Assembly: GCA_964620445.1 (NCBI GenBank)
Contig: CAZUHB010000010.1
Span: 70,382 to 134,381, forward strand
Length of the DNA: 64,000 nucleotides
Direction of reading: 5' to 3'
DNA from: CAZUHB01 sp964620445
Lineage (GTDB): Bacteria > Planctomycetota > B15-G4 > CAYZWU01
This document shows positions 25,406 to 34,718 of the stretch, piece after piece. Positions within the stretch are counted from its first letter, which is position 1. Each line of letters opens with the position of its first letter. The notes below the pieces were generated by a model. That model was given only the letters and a program-made list of their open reading frames with translations, was not told the origin of the DNA and did not search any database. Position numbers and translations under genes: made by a program.

Positions 25406-27262
25406 ATGGTCCGCAAGCTGATACTCGACATGGTTCTACTCCTTTCGATTTCACTGTGGGCGGCTCCCGGTCGCGGAGCGGACGAGCCCACGGTGCTCGA
25501 CGATCCCGCCCTCGAGATCGCCCTCTCATCGTTTGCGGCAAATGAGTACTCCAGCGAACTCGGCTGGTTCGCCGCCGATGAGCGGGAGGGGCGTGAACCA
25601 GGAACGAGGGGAAGCATCGAGGCCGGCGATTGGGCCGCTGCAGAATTTCAGCGGCTCGGTCTCATCGCGCTGGGCGACGAGGTCGACGGCGAGCGGTCCT
25701 ATTTTCAATCCTTCGAAAAGGGCGGCAAGACCGGTCTTCTCCCGGGATTCCGCTTCCGTGCCGCGGGCAGGGAATTCGTCCTCGATCGGGACTGGTCCCT
25801 CGTGGGCGGATGCGAAGCGTTCGAACTCGAGGGCGTGGAAGTCGTCTTCGCGGGGTACGGCATCACGGCGCCCGAGTACGGATACGATGACTACGCCGGA
25901 ATCGACGCGAAGGGGAAGGCCGTGCTGATCCTCCGGTACGAGCCGCAAGAGAAAATGGCGGACTCGCCATGGAATGGGGCGAAGAACACGAAGTACTCCT
26001 ACTTCCAGAGCAAGCTCGACAACGCCCGCGAACATGGCGCCCTGGCCGTTCTCTTCGTGAACGGCCCCCTGCACCGCGATCCTGACCGTGATCCGCTGAG
26101 CGGACTCTCGTCGCGGTTCGGACGGAAGGGGACGATTCCCTTGGTCCACGTGCGTCGGAGCGTGGCCGACCACCTTCTGGGCCGGAAGGCGCTCAGCCTC
26201 GAGGAGGTGCAGGAGAGGATCGACAGGGAAGCCCAACCCGCGTCCACGAGCCTCGGAGGCGCGACGATCGATCTCGTGGGAAGCGTGGGAATCGTCGCCA
26301 GGGCGCGCAACGTGGCCGGTCTTCTCGAAGGCGCCGACCTCCGGCTCAAGGACGAGGTCGTGGTGATCGGCGCACACTACGATCACCTCGGGTTCGGCGC
26401 CTACGGCATGCGGGATCCAAAAAGGAAGGGCGAGGTGCACAACGGGGCGGACGACAACGGTTCCGGATCTGTGGGCGTCATCGAACTGGCCGAGGCATTC
26501 GCCGAGAGCGGCATCCGACCGCGGCGCTCGATCCTCTTCGTGCTCTTCGACGCCGAGGAGAAGGGGCTGCGCGGTTCGAGGCATTACACGCAGAATCCTC
26601 TCGTGCCGCTCGAGAAGACGGTGGGCATGATCAACCTCGACATGATCGCCCACGTGACGGAAGAGAAATGTTCGATCATGAGCACGGGGTCGGCCAAGGA
26701 GTGGGCCGGGATCCTCCAGACCGCCGAACGCGGCTCGCCGCTCAAGTGGAACCACAGGGAAGGAGGAGGCGGGGGGGGCTCGGACCATGCCCCGTTCTTG
26801 AGCAAGAAGATACCGGTGCTTTTTTTCTTTACCGGAATCCACAAGGCCTACCACACGCCTGATGACGATCTCGAGAGGTGCAATATAAACGGAGCGGTCG
26901 AGGTGCTGCGCGTGGTGTTCAAAACCCTGTTGATCCTCGCCGATTGCGACGACCGTCTCACCTTCGTCGAAACGACCAAGAAAAGCCGCCGCGGTCAGGC
27001 GCGGGTCACGCTCGGCGTGTGGGGCGAAGCGCGGGGCGACGGCAAGGAAGGTTTCGTGATCTCCAGGGTGGCTGCCGGGAGCGGCGCCGAGAAGGCCGGT
27101 TTGTGCAAGGGCGACGTGATCCTCGCGATCGGTCAGACAGCGATCACCGGGTTGGGCAATCTCGGCGCAACGATCAGGAAACACAAGCGCGGCGACGTGG
27201 TGTCCGTACGCTTCTTGAGAGACGACGAGGAGAGCGAGGTGCAAGTCGTTCTCGGAGGCTGA
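25406..27262 (+). CDS. Secreted M28 family zinc aminopeptidase with PA-like insert and C-terminal PDZ domain
   Basis: A 618-residue exported metallopeptidase. Signal peptide about 1-25. A PA-like domain (about 140-280) contains GVEVVFAGYGITAPEYGYDD. The two-zinc site is complete: H324 in GAHYDH, D349 in GADDNGSG, E384/E385 in FDAEE, D412 in NLDM and H483 in YHTPDDD. Residues about 525-618 form a PDZ domain (GSGAEKAGLCKGDVILAIG). AAAGGA precedes the ATG. It lies downstream of the five-hairpin leader and 57 bp before the radical SAM gene, in the same direction, so it may be the first gene of that operon. It may trim peptides in the periplasm. Confidence 0.92.
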   Translation: MVRKLILDMVLLLSISLWAAPGRGADEPTVLDDPALEIALSSFAANEYSSELGWFAADEREGREPGTRGSIEAGDWAAAEFQRLGLIALGDEVDGERSYFQSFEKGGKTGLLPGFRFRAAGREFVLDRDWSLVGGCEAFELEGVEVVFAGYGITAPEYGYDDYAGIDAKGKAVLILRYEPQEKMADSPWNGAKNTKYSYFQSKLDNAREHGALAVLFVNGPLHRDPDRDPLSGLSSRFGRKGTIPLVHVRRSVADHLLGRKALSLEEVQERIDREAQPASTSLGGATIDLVGSVGIVARARNVAGLLEGADLRLKDEVVVIGAHYDHLGFGAYGMRDPKRKGEVHNGADDNGSGSVGVIELAEAFAESGIRPRRSILFVLFDAEEKGLRGSRHYTQNPLVPLEKTVGMINLDMIAHVTEEKCSIMSTGSAKEWAGILQTAERGSPLKWNHREGGGGGGSDHAPFLSKKIPVLFFFTGIHKAYHTPDDDLERCNINGAVEVLRVVFKTLLILADCDDRLTFVETTKKSRRGQARVTLGVWGEARGDGKEGFVISRVAAGSGAEKAGLCKGDVILAIGQTAITGLGNLGATIRKHKRGDVVSVRFLRDDEESEVQVVLGG

Positions 27263-27319
27263 ACGAGGTTTACCGTCGCACCGGAGCCGGCGCGGCGGTC
27301 GAGGAGGAGCTTGTCTGTG

Positions 27320-28696
27320 ATGGCGCGAAAACCACGTTTCATCGTCGAAGGAATCCGACACGCCACGATCAACGGACACCGCCTTCATCTGCGGCTCACC
27401 GATCCGTCGGAGGAGAACTTTCTCTGGGTCAATGGCCGGTCTCCGCCGCTCGTGCTCGACCAGGTGGCCGCCGAATTCGTCGCCTTCCTGATCGATGCCA
27501 TGTGGGATCATCAGCAATCGGGAGACGATGAAAGCGACGCGGTTCGAGGGCAGGTCGTGGAGCGCATGTTCCGGCGCTATCGCAGCCGCTGGCCGCTCGG
27601 GGCGCAGCGCGTGACGCGCGAGAAGATCGGCGCCGACCTCGACCGTATCTTCGGGACGATCCTTGCATTTGCGAACGGAGAGTGTCCGATCGAGGCGGGT
27701 CTGGAGACGGAGCCGATCGTACACGACGAATGGGCCGCGCCGGCGCGGATCGATCTGGCTCTCACCTATCGCTGCAACCTCGATTGCGCGCATTGCTACA
27801 CGGGCGGCCCTCGCAACATGCAGGAACTCTGCACCGACGAATGGCTGCGCGTCTACGAGATCCTCTGGAGGAAGGGGATACCGCAGGTTGTGTTCACCGG
27901 CGGGGAACCCACACTGCGCGACGATCTGGTGACGCTCGTTTCAGAGGCGGAGGAGTTCGTCACCGGTCTCGTGACCAATGGTGTGCGCCTCGCCGAATTG
28001 GCCGAGCCGCTCCGGGATGCGAGCCTCGACTACATTCAGGTCACGCTCGAATCCGAGGACGGACAGGTCCACAACGAGATGGTCGGCGACAGGGAGGGGG
28101 ACGCTTTCGAGCGCACAATTTCGGGTATCGAGACCGCGCTCGGACTGGGCATGGAAGTCGTGACGAACACGACCCTGACCAGCCGCAATGCGCCCCGATT
28201 CAGCGATCTGCTCCGCTTCGGCCGCGGCCTCGGCCTGAAGAACATGGCCTGCAACACCGTGATCTGCAGCGGTCGGGGAAAAGCCGTTCGGACGGAGGAT
28301 CCACTCGGCCTTTCCGGTGTGAAGGAGATCCTTTCCGAGGCCTCGGCCACGGCTCGCAAAATCGGTATCGACCTTCAGTGGTACACTCCGACCTGCTACC
28401 TCGACCTGAATCCGGTCGATCTCGGTTTCGGGCCGAAGAGCTGTTCGGCAGCGGCGCACAACATGACCGTTCAACCGGACGGCACGGTTCTTCCTTGCCA
28501 GAGCTGGCCCGAGAGTGTCGGGCAGATCCTGGAGGTCTCCTTCGACAGGATCTGGAGTCATCCGCTCTGCGCCGCTCTCCGCGGCCATGACAGGGCGAAG
28601 AAAAATCCGCAATGCGCGCAATGCGCCGAACTCGCTCTCTGCGGCGGCGGCTGTCCGCTCGACGATTTCCAGACAGGGCAGGGAGGCATACCATGA
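27320..28696 (+). CDS. Radical SAM/SPASM domain protein with N-terminal RRE (PqqD)-like region, candidate peptide maturase
   Basis: A 458-residue cytosolic radical SAM enzyme. The 4Fe-4S ligands are C152, C156 and C159 (RCNLDCAHC), with the GGEP block at 194-197. The C-terminal SPASM region has cysteines at 375, 393, 432, 435, 441 and 445 (CAQCAELALCGGGC), expected to hold auxiliary clusters. Residues about 15-90 (LRLTDPSEENFLWVNG ... LVLDQVAAEFVAFLIDA) look PqqD-like and could bind a precursor; that is inference. The ATG at 27320 suits GGAGGAG ten bases upstream. The stop overlaps the next start (ATGA at 28693-28696), tying it to the Cys-rich protein. SPASM enzymes commonly modify peptides or proteins. 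No homologue search was possible. Confidence 0.9.
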   Translation: MARKPRFIVEGIRHATINGHRLHLRLTDPSEENFLWVNGRSPPLVLDQVAAEFVAFLIDAMWDHQQSGDDESDAVRGQVVERMFRRYRSRWPLGAQRVTREKIGADLDRIFGTILAFANGECPIEAGLETEPIVHDEWAAPARIDLALTYRCNLDCAHCYTGGPRNMQELCTDEWLRVYEILWRKGIPQVVFTGGEPTLRDDLVTLVSEAEEFVTGLVTNGVRLAELAEPLRDASLDYIQVTLESEDGQVHNEMVGDREGDAFERTISGIETALGLGMEVVTNTTLTSRNAPRFSDLLRFGRGLGLKNMACNTVICSGRGKAVRTEDPLGLSGVKEILSEASATARKIGIDLQWYTPTCYLDLNPVDLGFGPKSCSAAAHNMTVQPDGTVLPCQSWPESVGQILEVSFDRIWSHPLCAALRGHDRAKKNPQCAQCAELALCGGGCPLDDFQTGQGGIP

Positions 28697-29706
28697 GAAT
28701 CAGTGCAGCACTTTGCATCGTGACCGGCCTGGCGATCGCAGCATTTCTCGGATTGGCGCCGGGAGACACGGGCACCTACGAGATCCTCGAGTACGGCATT
28801 ACCCTCACTCCCGACGAAACGGGACGGACCGAGATCTCCTATCATCAGAAGTGGAAGGTCACCGGCGGCGAGATTCCCTGGATAACGGTGGGAACGGCCA
28901 ATTCGAATTTCTCGATCGTCAAGGGTGCGCTCAGCCGCAACGCGACGCGCATCCGGAAATCCGGCGGAGGGGGCTGGTCCGGTGTGAGGATCACGCTCGA
29001 CCGGGCCTACGTCGCGGGCGAGGTTTTCGAGGTGGGATTTGCCATCGAGCAGAGGGGACTCTTTCACAGGCATGAGCGCGGTTACCGGCTCCATTTCGTG
29101 CCGGGGTGGTACGACCGCGCTTCGATTGGCGCCCTGCGCGTGACCCTTGCCTTCTTCACCGACCTCGAGGGCGCGAGCGCTGATCCGGAACCCGACATCG
29201 GCGAGGCGCGAACCTTGGTCTGGGAGAGGAGCGATCTGGCCCGGGGGACCAAGGTTCCGATCGGGATCGTTTTTCCGAGCCGGCTCTTTCCCGGACCGCT
29301 GCAGCTGGAACAGCCCGTTGCGAATCCCATGGGTGGACGTTTCGGGAAGAAGTCGCGCAATGCCGATATCGCCGTGTTCGTCGTGCTCATCGCGGTGATT
29401 CCCGTCATAGTGATCATCGTGTTCGCCGCCAGATCGGCCAAGCGCACCCAGCGGTACGGCGGGGGAGGGCGGGTCGGAGTGGGCGGGAGCCCGGCGGCCT
29501 TCACACGCGGCTGCGTGATCTCCTGCGCCTGTGCGTGCGTGGCCTGTGCCTGCGCCTGCGCTTGCGCGGGCGGCGGTGCGGCAGGTTGCGACCGCAAGTC
29601 GACGGCGTCTTGCCCTCTCTGCGCGGCATGCAATAACGTAAAGTGTCCGCTCCATCGCGGTCACTCGGTTTCTCCGCCCCCGGTGATTCGAGGTTCGGAC
29701 AGATGA
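28693..29706 (+). CDS. Single-pass membrane protein with Cys-rich cytosolic tail, candidate substrate of the adjacent radical SAM enzyme
   Basis: A 337-residue protein. Residues 1-24 are a signal peptide; about 27-220 form an extracytoplasmic beta-rich domain with GGEIPWITVGTANSN and LHFVPGWYD blocks, reminiscent of DUF2207-like ectodomains. One membrane segment (224-247) is followed by RSAKRTQR, so the tail should be cytosolic. The tail is Gly-rich (255-266) and then carries 13 cysteines at 274, 278, 280, 282, 285, 287, 289, 291, 299, 307, 310, 313 and 318. C285-C291 is a strict Cys-Ala alternation, followed by GGGAAGC. Codons vary (TGC/TGT, GCC/GCG/GCT), so it is not a slippage repeat. Its start overlaps the radical SAM stop and its stop overlaps the kinase start, both as ATGA. 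Modification or metal binding of the tail is inferred. Confidence 0.8.
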   Translation: MRISAALCIVTGLAIAAFLGLAPGDTGTYEILEYGITLTPDETGRTEISYHQKWKVTGGEIPWITVGTANSNFSIVKGALSRNATRIRKSGGGGWSGVRITLDRAYVAGEVFEVGFAIEQRGLFHRHERGYRLHFVPGWYDRASIGALRVTLAFFTDLEGASADPEPDIGEARTLVWERSDLARGTKVPIGIVFPSRLFPGPLQLEQPVANPMGGRFGKKSRNADIAVFVVLIAVIPVIVIIVFAARSAKRTQRYGGGGRVGVGGSPAAFTRGCVISCACACVACACACACAGGGAAGCDRKSTASCPLCAACNNVKCPLHRGHSVSPPPVIRGSDR

Positions 29707-32700
29707 GCGATACGAGCCGCCGTGAGGTCGAAGACCTCTTTCAGCAGGCAGCGGATCTTCCAGCCGAAGAGCGTCCCGGGTTTCTGCGCGAACGCTGCGG
29801 TGCGAACGAGGCGTTGCGCGCCGAGGTCGACGCACTGCTCTCCTGTCACGACGAAGGGCGGATCGAGTCGCTCAGGGCCGTGGAGAGCGAAGACGGCCCT
29901 GGAATCGATCTGGTCGGTGAGACGGTCGGACCGTACACGATCGTGGAGCTCATCGGCGAGGGTGGATTCGGCGCGGTCTACAGGGCCGAGCAGGAGGAGC
30001 CGATCCGGCGCACGGTGGCGTTGAAGGTGATCAAGCTCGGCATGGACACGAAGCAGATCCTCGCGCGATTCGACGCCGAGCGGCAGGCGCTCGCCATGAT
30101 GGATCACCCGAACATCGCCAGGGTCTTCGACGCGGGCGCGACCGACAAGGGACGTCCCTACTTCGCGATGGAACTCGTCAGAGGGGCACCCATCACCGAG
30201 TACTGCGACAAGAAGAGCCTCACCCCGGCGGAACGGATCGCGCTCTTTTCCAGGGTCTGCCACGCGGTGCAGCACGCCCATCAGAAGGGGATCATCCACC
30301 GGGATATCAAACCGTCGAACGTTCTCGTCACCATTCACGACGGCGAGCCCGTGCCGAAGGTGATCGATTTCGGGATTGCCAAGGCCACGAAGGAACGGCT
30401 CACGGAAAAAACACTCTCCACCGGCGAGTACCAGTTTCTCGGCACGCCCGAGTACATGAGCCCCGAGCAGGCCGACGTGGGCCGGATCGATATCGACACG
30501 AGGAGCGATATCTATTCCCTCGGAGTGCTGCTCTACGTCTTGCTCACCGGGGGATCGCCCTTCGGAAGAGCCACCTTGCGCCGCGTCGCTTACTGGGAGG
30601 TGCAGCGCATCATCCGCGAGGAGGATCCGCCCACACCCTCGCAGCGACTCAGCCGCCTCGGCAGGGAGCTGAGAGATGTGGCCAGGTTCCGTCGGGTGTC
30701 ACCCTCCGTTCTGCGCCGGCTCGTAAAGGGGGATCTCGACTGGATCGTGATGAAGGCGCTCGAAAAGGACCGCGACCGGCGGTATCAGACCGCGTCCAGC
30801 CTTGCGGCCGATCTGCGGCGCCACCTGAAAAACGAACCGGTGCAGGCCGGCCCGCCGGGCGCCGCGTACAGGCTGCGCAAGTTCGTCGCACGGTACAAGG
30901 TTCCGGTCATGGTGGGGGGGCTCGTGGCGGCCGCGCTGGTCATCGGATTGTCGTTCGCCCTTTTTGGGCTGTTCCAGGCGACCAAGGCGCGCGACGAGCT
31001 CAGGATCGAGCGGGACGCGGCGGAGCGGGCGCGCATCGACGCGGAAAGGGCGCGCGCCGGTGAAGAGGCGGAGCGCTGCCGCGCCGAGGAGAACGAGAGG
31101 AAAGCCCGCACCGAGGCGGACCGGTGCGCGGCAGTGAGCGCCTTCCTGCAGGAGATGCTCGCATCCGTCGATCCGGAAAACGCTCTCGGCCGCGAACCCA
31201 CGATGCGCTTCGTGCTCGACGAGGCGGCGGCCCGGATCGAGGAGGGCTCCCTGCAAGACGAGGCCGGGGCCGAGGCCGCGGTGCGCATGACGATCGGCAA
31301 AACATACAAGGCTCTGGGGCTCTTTTGCAATGCGGCCGTTCACCTGCGGAAAGCCGAGGCGATCTGGCATGAGTTGCTCGGCGAAGAAGCCCCTGAAACG
31401 CTGCGCGCCCGGAGCGCCCTGGCCGACCTCTATTGCCGCGAGGGGAAGTATGCACTGGCGGAAACGATTCTCCGGCAGACCCTCGAGGCCGAATCGCGCC
31501 TCCTCGGCGAGGCGCACCCGGACACGCTGGTGACCATGAACAGGCTCGGCGTTTCGCTCTGGAGGCAGGAGAAGAACGCGGAAGCGGAAGCATTTCATCG
31601 CCGCGCCCTCGATTATCAGCGCCGGATTCTGGGAGACGAACACCTGTCGACACTGCGAACACTGACCAACCTGGGAACGAGCCTCCTCGGTCAGAGACGG
31701 CTCGACGAGGCGGAAGAGATACTGAGCCGCACCCTCGAGATCAACAGTCGTGTTCTGGGCGACATCCATCCCGACACGCAGAAGACGATGAACAACCTCG
31801 CCCTCGTTTACGAGCGCAAAGGCGATCTTGGCCGGGCGGAGAAGCTGTTCCGCCAGGCCCTGGACATGGACCGCCGCGTTCTGGGCACCGATCATCCGAG
31901 CACGCAGATTCCGCTCTACAACGTGATCCGCGTTCTGTCGATGCAGGGGAGGAGCGAAGAGGCGCGGTCCTTCGTCAAGGAGCAGATCGCCGTTCGCCGG
32001 CGCGCCGCGACCGCCGAGGATGCTCATCCTGCCGCGCTCAACGATTACGCCTGGATCTTGATGACCTGCGAGTTCGACGATCTCCGCGATGCGGCCGCGG
32101 CTCTTCCCATCGCGAAGAGAGCTGTCCTCGCGGAGGGCGGACAGGATCCCAACATCTGGGATACTCTCGGTCTGGCCTACGAGCTGAACCACGATCTGCC
32201 CAGGGCGATCGAGTCGCAGCGCCGGGCGATGGAACTGCTCCCCGTGGAAGGATCCTCGCTCCGCCTCGAGATCGAGGCGCGCTTCATCGGACTGCTCTGG
32301 AAAGAGAACGGTTTCGAAGGGATCGAGGATCTCGTCCTGTCGGCGATGAACGAAAAACTCGCCGCGGTCTGGTCGGAGGAGGGACGGTTCTCGAAGGAGG
32401 AATTCACTCCCGGATCTCTGATGGTCGCGCTTGGCGGGACTCTGAAGGAGAGGACCCGTTATGCCGAGGCCGATCTCCTTCTCGAAGAGTGCTTGACGGT
32501 GAGGAGGAAGATTCTGCCAGACGAGCACTGGCTGATCGGCGAGACGATGAGCCATCTGGGCGAGGTTCTGGCATGCCGGAGGCGTTTCGAAGAAGCCGAG
32601 CGGCTGCTCCTCGCCGGGGCGGCCCTGGTCGAGCAGGGCGTGGACACCCCGCTCGAGCGCAAGCATCTCGTCAGGGAGCGGTTGATCGCGTTCTACGAGA

Positions 32701-32765
32701 AGTGGCGGAAACCGGCCGAGGCGGACAGATGGAGGACAAAGGGGCGAAGAAGGAGCAACCAGTGA
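29703..32765 (+). CDS. Eukaryotic-like Ser/Thr protein kinase with membrane segment and C-terminal TPR repeats
   Basis: A 1020-residue membrane kinase. Residues 1-60 are the conserved N-terminal extension seen in planctomycete and acidobacterial kinases (EVEDLFQQAADLPAEERPGF). Kinase domain about 77-370: Gly loop GEGGFGAVYR, K108 in VALKVIK, HRD 199-201 in IIHRDIKPSN, DFG 222-224. A membrane segment spans about 399-423, then a charged Glu/Arg/Ala coiled coil (about 425-490) and TPR units to about 1000 (repeats with LGE.HPDTL.T). Starting at 29703 uses an ATGA overlap with the Cys-rich gene, which implies translational coupling; a start 20 codons upstream is possible. The TPR half should lie outside the cytosol. 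Confidence 0.93.
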   Translation: MSDTSRREVEDLFQQAADLPAEERPGFLRERCGANEALRAEVDALLSCHDEGRIESLRAVESEDGPGIDLVGETVGPYTIVELIGEGGFGAVYRAEQEEPIRRTVALKVIKLGMDTKQILARFDAERQALAMMDHPNIARVFDAGATDKGRPYFAMELVRGAPITEYCDKKSLTPAERIALFSRVCHAVQHAHQKGIIHRDIKPSNVLVTIHDGEPVPKVIDFGIAKATKERLTEKTLSTGEYQFLGTPEYMSPEQADVGRIDIDTRSDIYSLGVLLYVLLTGGSPFGRATLRRVAYWEVQRIIREEDPPTPSQRLSRLGRELRDVARFRRVSPSVLRRLVKGDLDWIVMKALEKDRDRRYQTASSLAADLRRHLKNEPVQAGPPGAAYRLRKFVARYKVPVMVGGLVAAALVIGLSFALFGLFQATKARDELRIERDAAERARIDAERARAGEEAERCRAEENERKARTEADRCAAVSAFLQEMLASVDPENALGREPTMRFVLDEAAARIEEGSLQDEAGAEAAVRMTIGKTYKALGLFCNAAVHLRKAEAIWHELLGEEAPETLRARSALADLYCREGKYALAETILRQTLEAESRLLGEAHPDTLVTMNRLGVSLWRQEKNAEAEAFHRRALDYQRRILGDEHLSTLRTLTNLGTSLLGQRRLDEAEEILSRTLEINSRVLGDIHPDTQKTMNNLALVYERKGDLGRAEKLFRQALDMDRRVLGTDHPSTQIPLYNVIRVLSMQGRSEEARSFVKEQIAVRRRAATAEDAHPAALNDYAWILMTCEFDDLRDAAAALPIAKRAVLAEGGQDPNIWDTLGLAYELNHDLPRAIESQRRAMELLPVEGSSLRLEIEARFIGLLWKENGFEGIEDLVLSAMNEKLAAVWSEEGRFSKEEFTPGSLMVALGGTLKERTRYAEADLLLEECLTVRRKILPDEHWLIGETMSHLGEVLACRRRFEEAERLLLAGAALVEQGVDTPLERKHLVRERLIAFYEKWRKPAEADRWRTKGRRRSNQ

Positions 32766-33781
32766 CGGGAAAGAAGGATCCTATCATCACGCGCAAGGAT
32801 TTTCTCAAGCGATCCTCGGCCGGTCTGCTGGCGGCGGGGTTCTTGACAGATATCACTCTGGCCGGCCAGGACCGGGCCGGGCCGTCGCGATCGTCCGAAC
32901 CGGTCGTGGCTGATGATGTAAGGCCTCTCTGTTCGCTCGGAAAGACGGGCATCGAGGTGACACCTGTCGGCTTCGGGGCGGCTCGCACCATGGAACCGGT
33001 TCTTCTCAAGAGCGCTCTCGACAAGGGGATCAATTTCCTCGACACGGGGCGATCCTATTTCAACGGGCAGAACGAGGTCATGGTGGGCAAGGTGGTGCGC
33101 GGCCTGCGCGACAGGGTGGTGATCCAGTCGAAGATCAGCCTTCGTCTCGGGCGGGCCGGAAGCGACCTCGACGCGCCCGCGACGGCGGACCGGATCGAGA
33201 GGATGATGCAGTCGTCGCTCGAGAAGAGTCTCGTCGCTCTGAAGACCGATTACGTGGACATCATGCTCCTTCATGGAGCCAGCTCGGTCGATCTCATCAG
33301 CCATCGCGCCGTGACCGGGTTTTTCGAAAGAGCCCGGAAGGCGGGGCATATCAGGGCGTGCGGTTTCTCGTCGCACACGAACCAGGTCGAGCTCCTGCGG
33401 TGGCTGAACAAGAATCCGGTCTACCACGTGGTCATGGTTCCCTACAATCACAAGGGATCCTTCGTGCATTCGAGAAGCGGCCACTACAGCGAGTGGGATC
33501 AGCCCGCGCTGGAGGTGGAGCTGAAGAGGGCGCACTCGAAAGGGATCGGGATCGTGGCCATGAAAACCTGTTCGGCGGGACCTTACGCGTTTCGCGAGGA
33601 GGGTGCCGCGGGAGAGGAGGCGGAAGAGGACGGGGCCGAGCCGCTCGAGCCCCGGGATCGCCCCAAACCGACTTTCGGCGCTGCACTCGGATGGGTTCTC
33701 GCTCACGAACATGTTCATTCGACCGCGGTGGCGATGGGTAACCTGGACGAGATCGATGAGAACGTGCAAGCCATGCAATAA
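32762..33781 (+). CDS. Aldo/keto reductase family protein with Tat-like leader
   Basis: About 339 residues. The preferred start is GTG at 32762, which overlaps the kinase stop as GTGA and has AAGGAG seven bases upstream; an ATG at 32729 would add 11 residues. The leader TRKDFLKRSSAGLLAAGFL resembles a Tat signal with RK instead of RR. The aldo/keto reductase barrel shows the tetrad in order: Asp in FLDTG, Tyr in SYFNGQNE, Lys in VIQSKI and His in MLLHG. No C-terminal iron-sulfur motif is present. An acidic insert (EEGAAGEEAEEDGAEPLEP) lies near the C-terminus. It probably reduces a carbonyl in the periplasm; the substrate is unknown. Confidence 0.85.
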   Translation: MTGKKDPIITRKDFLKRSSAGLLAAGFLTDITLAGQDRAGPSRSSEPVVADDVRPLCSLGKTGIEVTPVGFGAARTMEPVLLKSALDKGINFLDTGRSYFNGQNEVMVGKVVRGLRDRVVIQSKISLRLGRAGSDLDAPATADRIERMMQSSLEKSLVALKTDYVDIMLLHGASSVDLISHRAVTGFFERARKAGHIRACGFSSHTNQVELLRWLNKNPVYHVVMVPYNHKGSFVHSRSGHYSEWDQPALEVELKRAHSKGIGIVAMKTCSAGPYAFREEGAAGEEAEEDGAEPLEPRDRPKPTFGAALGWVLAHEHVHSTAVAMGNLDEIDENVQAMQ

Positions 33782-34718
33782 TCCCGAACAGGGAACGAAG
33801 GCTCTCCTCGGCGCGGTTTCGCGGATCCTTCTTCTTGCGCTCCTTCTCTTGCCCGCTTGCGTTCTCACGGCCGGGGGATCGTCCGGTTCGATCGAGAAGG
33901 AGCTTTCGGCCCTGTTCGAGACCGGAGGTTTCAGAGTCGACGAGGGGCCGTGCGGTTACGATGCCGCCAATCTCTACGACCGGATCAATGGCGCCGCACC
34001 CGCCTATCTCGCCGCCGGATTCGAGTCTCTCACAGCCTTCGGGCTCTTCGACCAGGCAACGGGGACGGAGATTGCGACCGAGATTTTCGACATGGGCCGG
34101 GTCCGGAACGCCTTCGGGATCTACTCGCTCGAGAGAGACCGGTCCGGTGCGGGCAAGGAGTTCGGAGGAGGCAGCTTCCGCGTCGATGGCGCGCTCTTCT
34201 TCTGGCAGGACAGGTACTACATCAAGCTGTCCGCCTACGACATCGGTCCGCGCGTGGACGACTCGCTCTCATGTCTGGCGCAGCTCCTTTCCGGCAGGAT
34301 TCCACGATCCGGCGGTCCGCCTGAGGAGTTCGAGTTTTTTCCCGGATCGGATCGGCTGCCCGGTTCGGAGCGTTACATCGCCCGAGACTGGCTCGGTCAG
34401 GATTGTTTGTCCGGTGTTTACACCGTCGACTATGCCTCGGTTCGGACCGAATACACCGTGGCCCTGATCGTTTGTGCGAACGAAAAGGAAGCGGTTCTCG
34501 ATTTCGAAGAACTCAGGTCCTTCGCGGCGGCCGGGAAAAATGATGTGACCGACCTGCCGGAAGCGGACCCGGCCGACGCATTTTTCGGAATGGTGAGCTA
34601 TCACGGTCCCCTCGTCGCCGCACGCCGCAATGCGTACATTTTCGTGGTCCTCGGTCTCGAGGCCCCGGACGCCCTGGCAACTCTCGCCCCCATGATCGCG
34701 CAATTCGATCTCCATTGA
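33756..34718 (+). CDS. DUF6599 family lipoprotein
   Basis: About 320 residues. The frame stays open upstream, but the ATG at 33756 gives a leader with a hydrophobic run and LLPAC, a possible lipobox. The body matches my memory of DUF6599: YDAANLYDRINGAAPAYLAA then TEIATEIFDMGRVRNAFGIY. These are exported proteins of unknown function, common in acidobacteria and planctomycete-type genomes. The start lies 26 bp inside the preceding reductase gene, making it the last member of the overlapping block that begins with the radical SAM gene. A 179-bp AT-richer gap follows before the receptor gene. Confidence 0.75.
   Translation: MRTCKPCNNPEQGTKALLGAVSRILLLALLLLPACVLTAGGSSGSIEKELSALFETGGFRVDEGPCGYDAANLYDRINGAAPAYLAAGFESLTAFGLFDQATGTEIATEIFDMGRVRNAFGIYSLERDRSGAGKEFGGGSFRVDGALFFWQDRYYIKLSAYDIGPRVDDSLSCLAQLLSGRIPRSGGPPEEFEFFPGSDRLPGSERYIARDWLGQDCLSGVYTVDYASVRTEYTVALIVCANEKEAVLDFEELRSFAAAGKNDVTDLPEADPADAFFGMVSYHGPLVAARRNAYIFVVLGLEAPDALATLAPMIAQFDLH

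Noticed and set aside
26760..26790. G-rich run in the M28 gene as a sequencing frameshift
   Set aside because: The frame continues correctly into FLSKKIPVLFFF and the H483 zinc-ligand block.
29512..29646. The Cys-Ala run as a DNA-level simple repeat or slippage artefact
   Set aside because: Codons alternate between TGC/TGT and GCC/GCG/GCT, so the DNA is not a perfect microsatellite and the reading frame is kept to the coupled stop.
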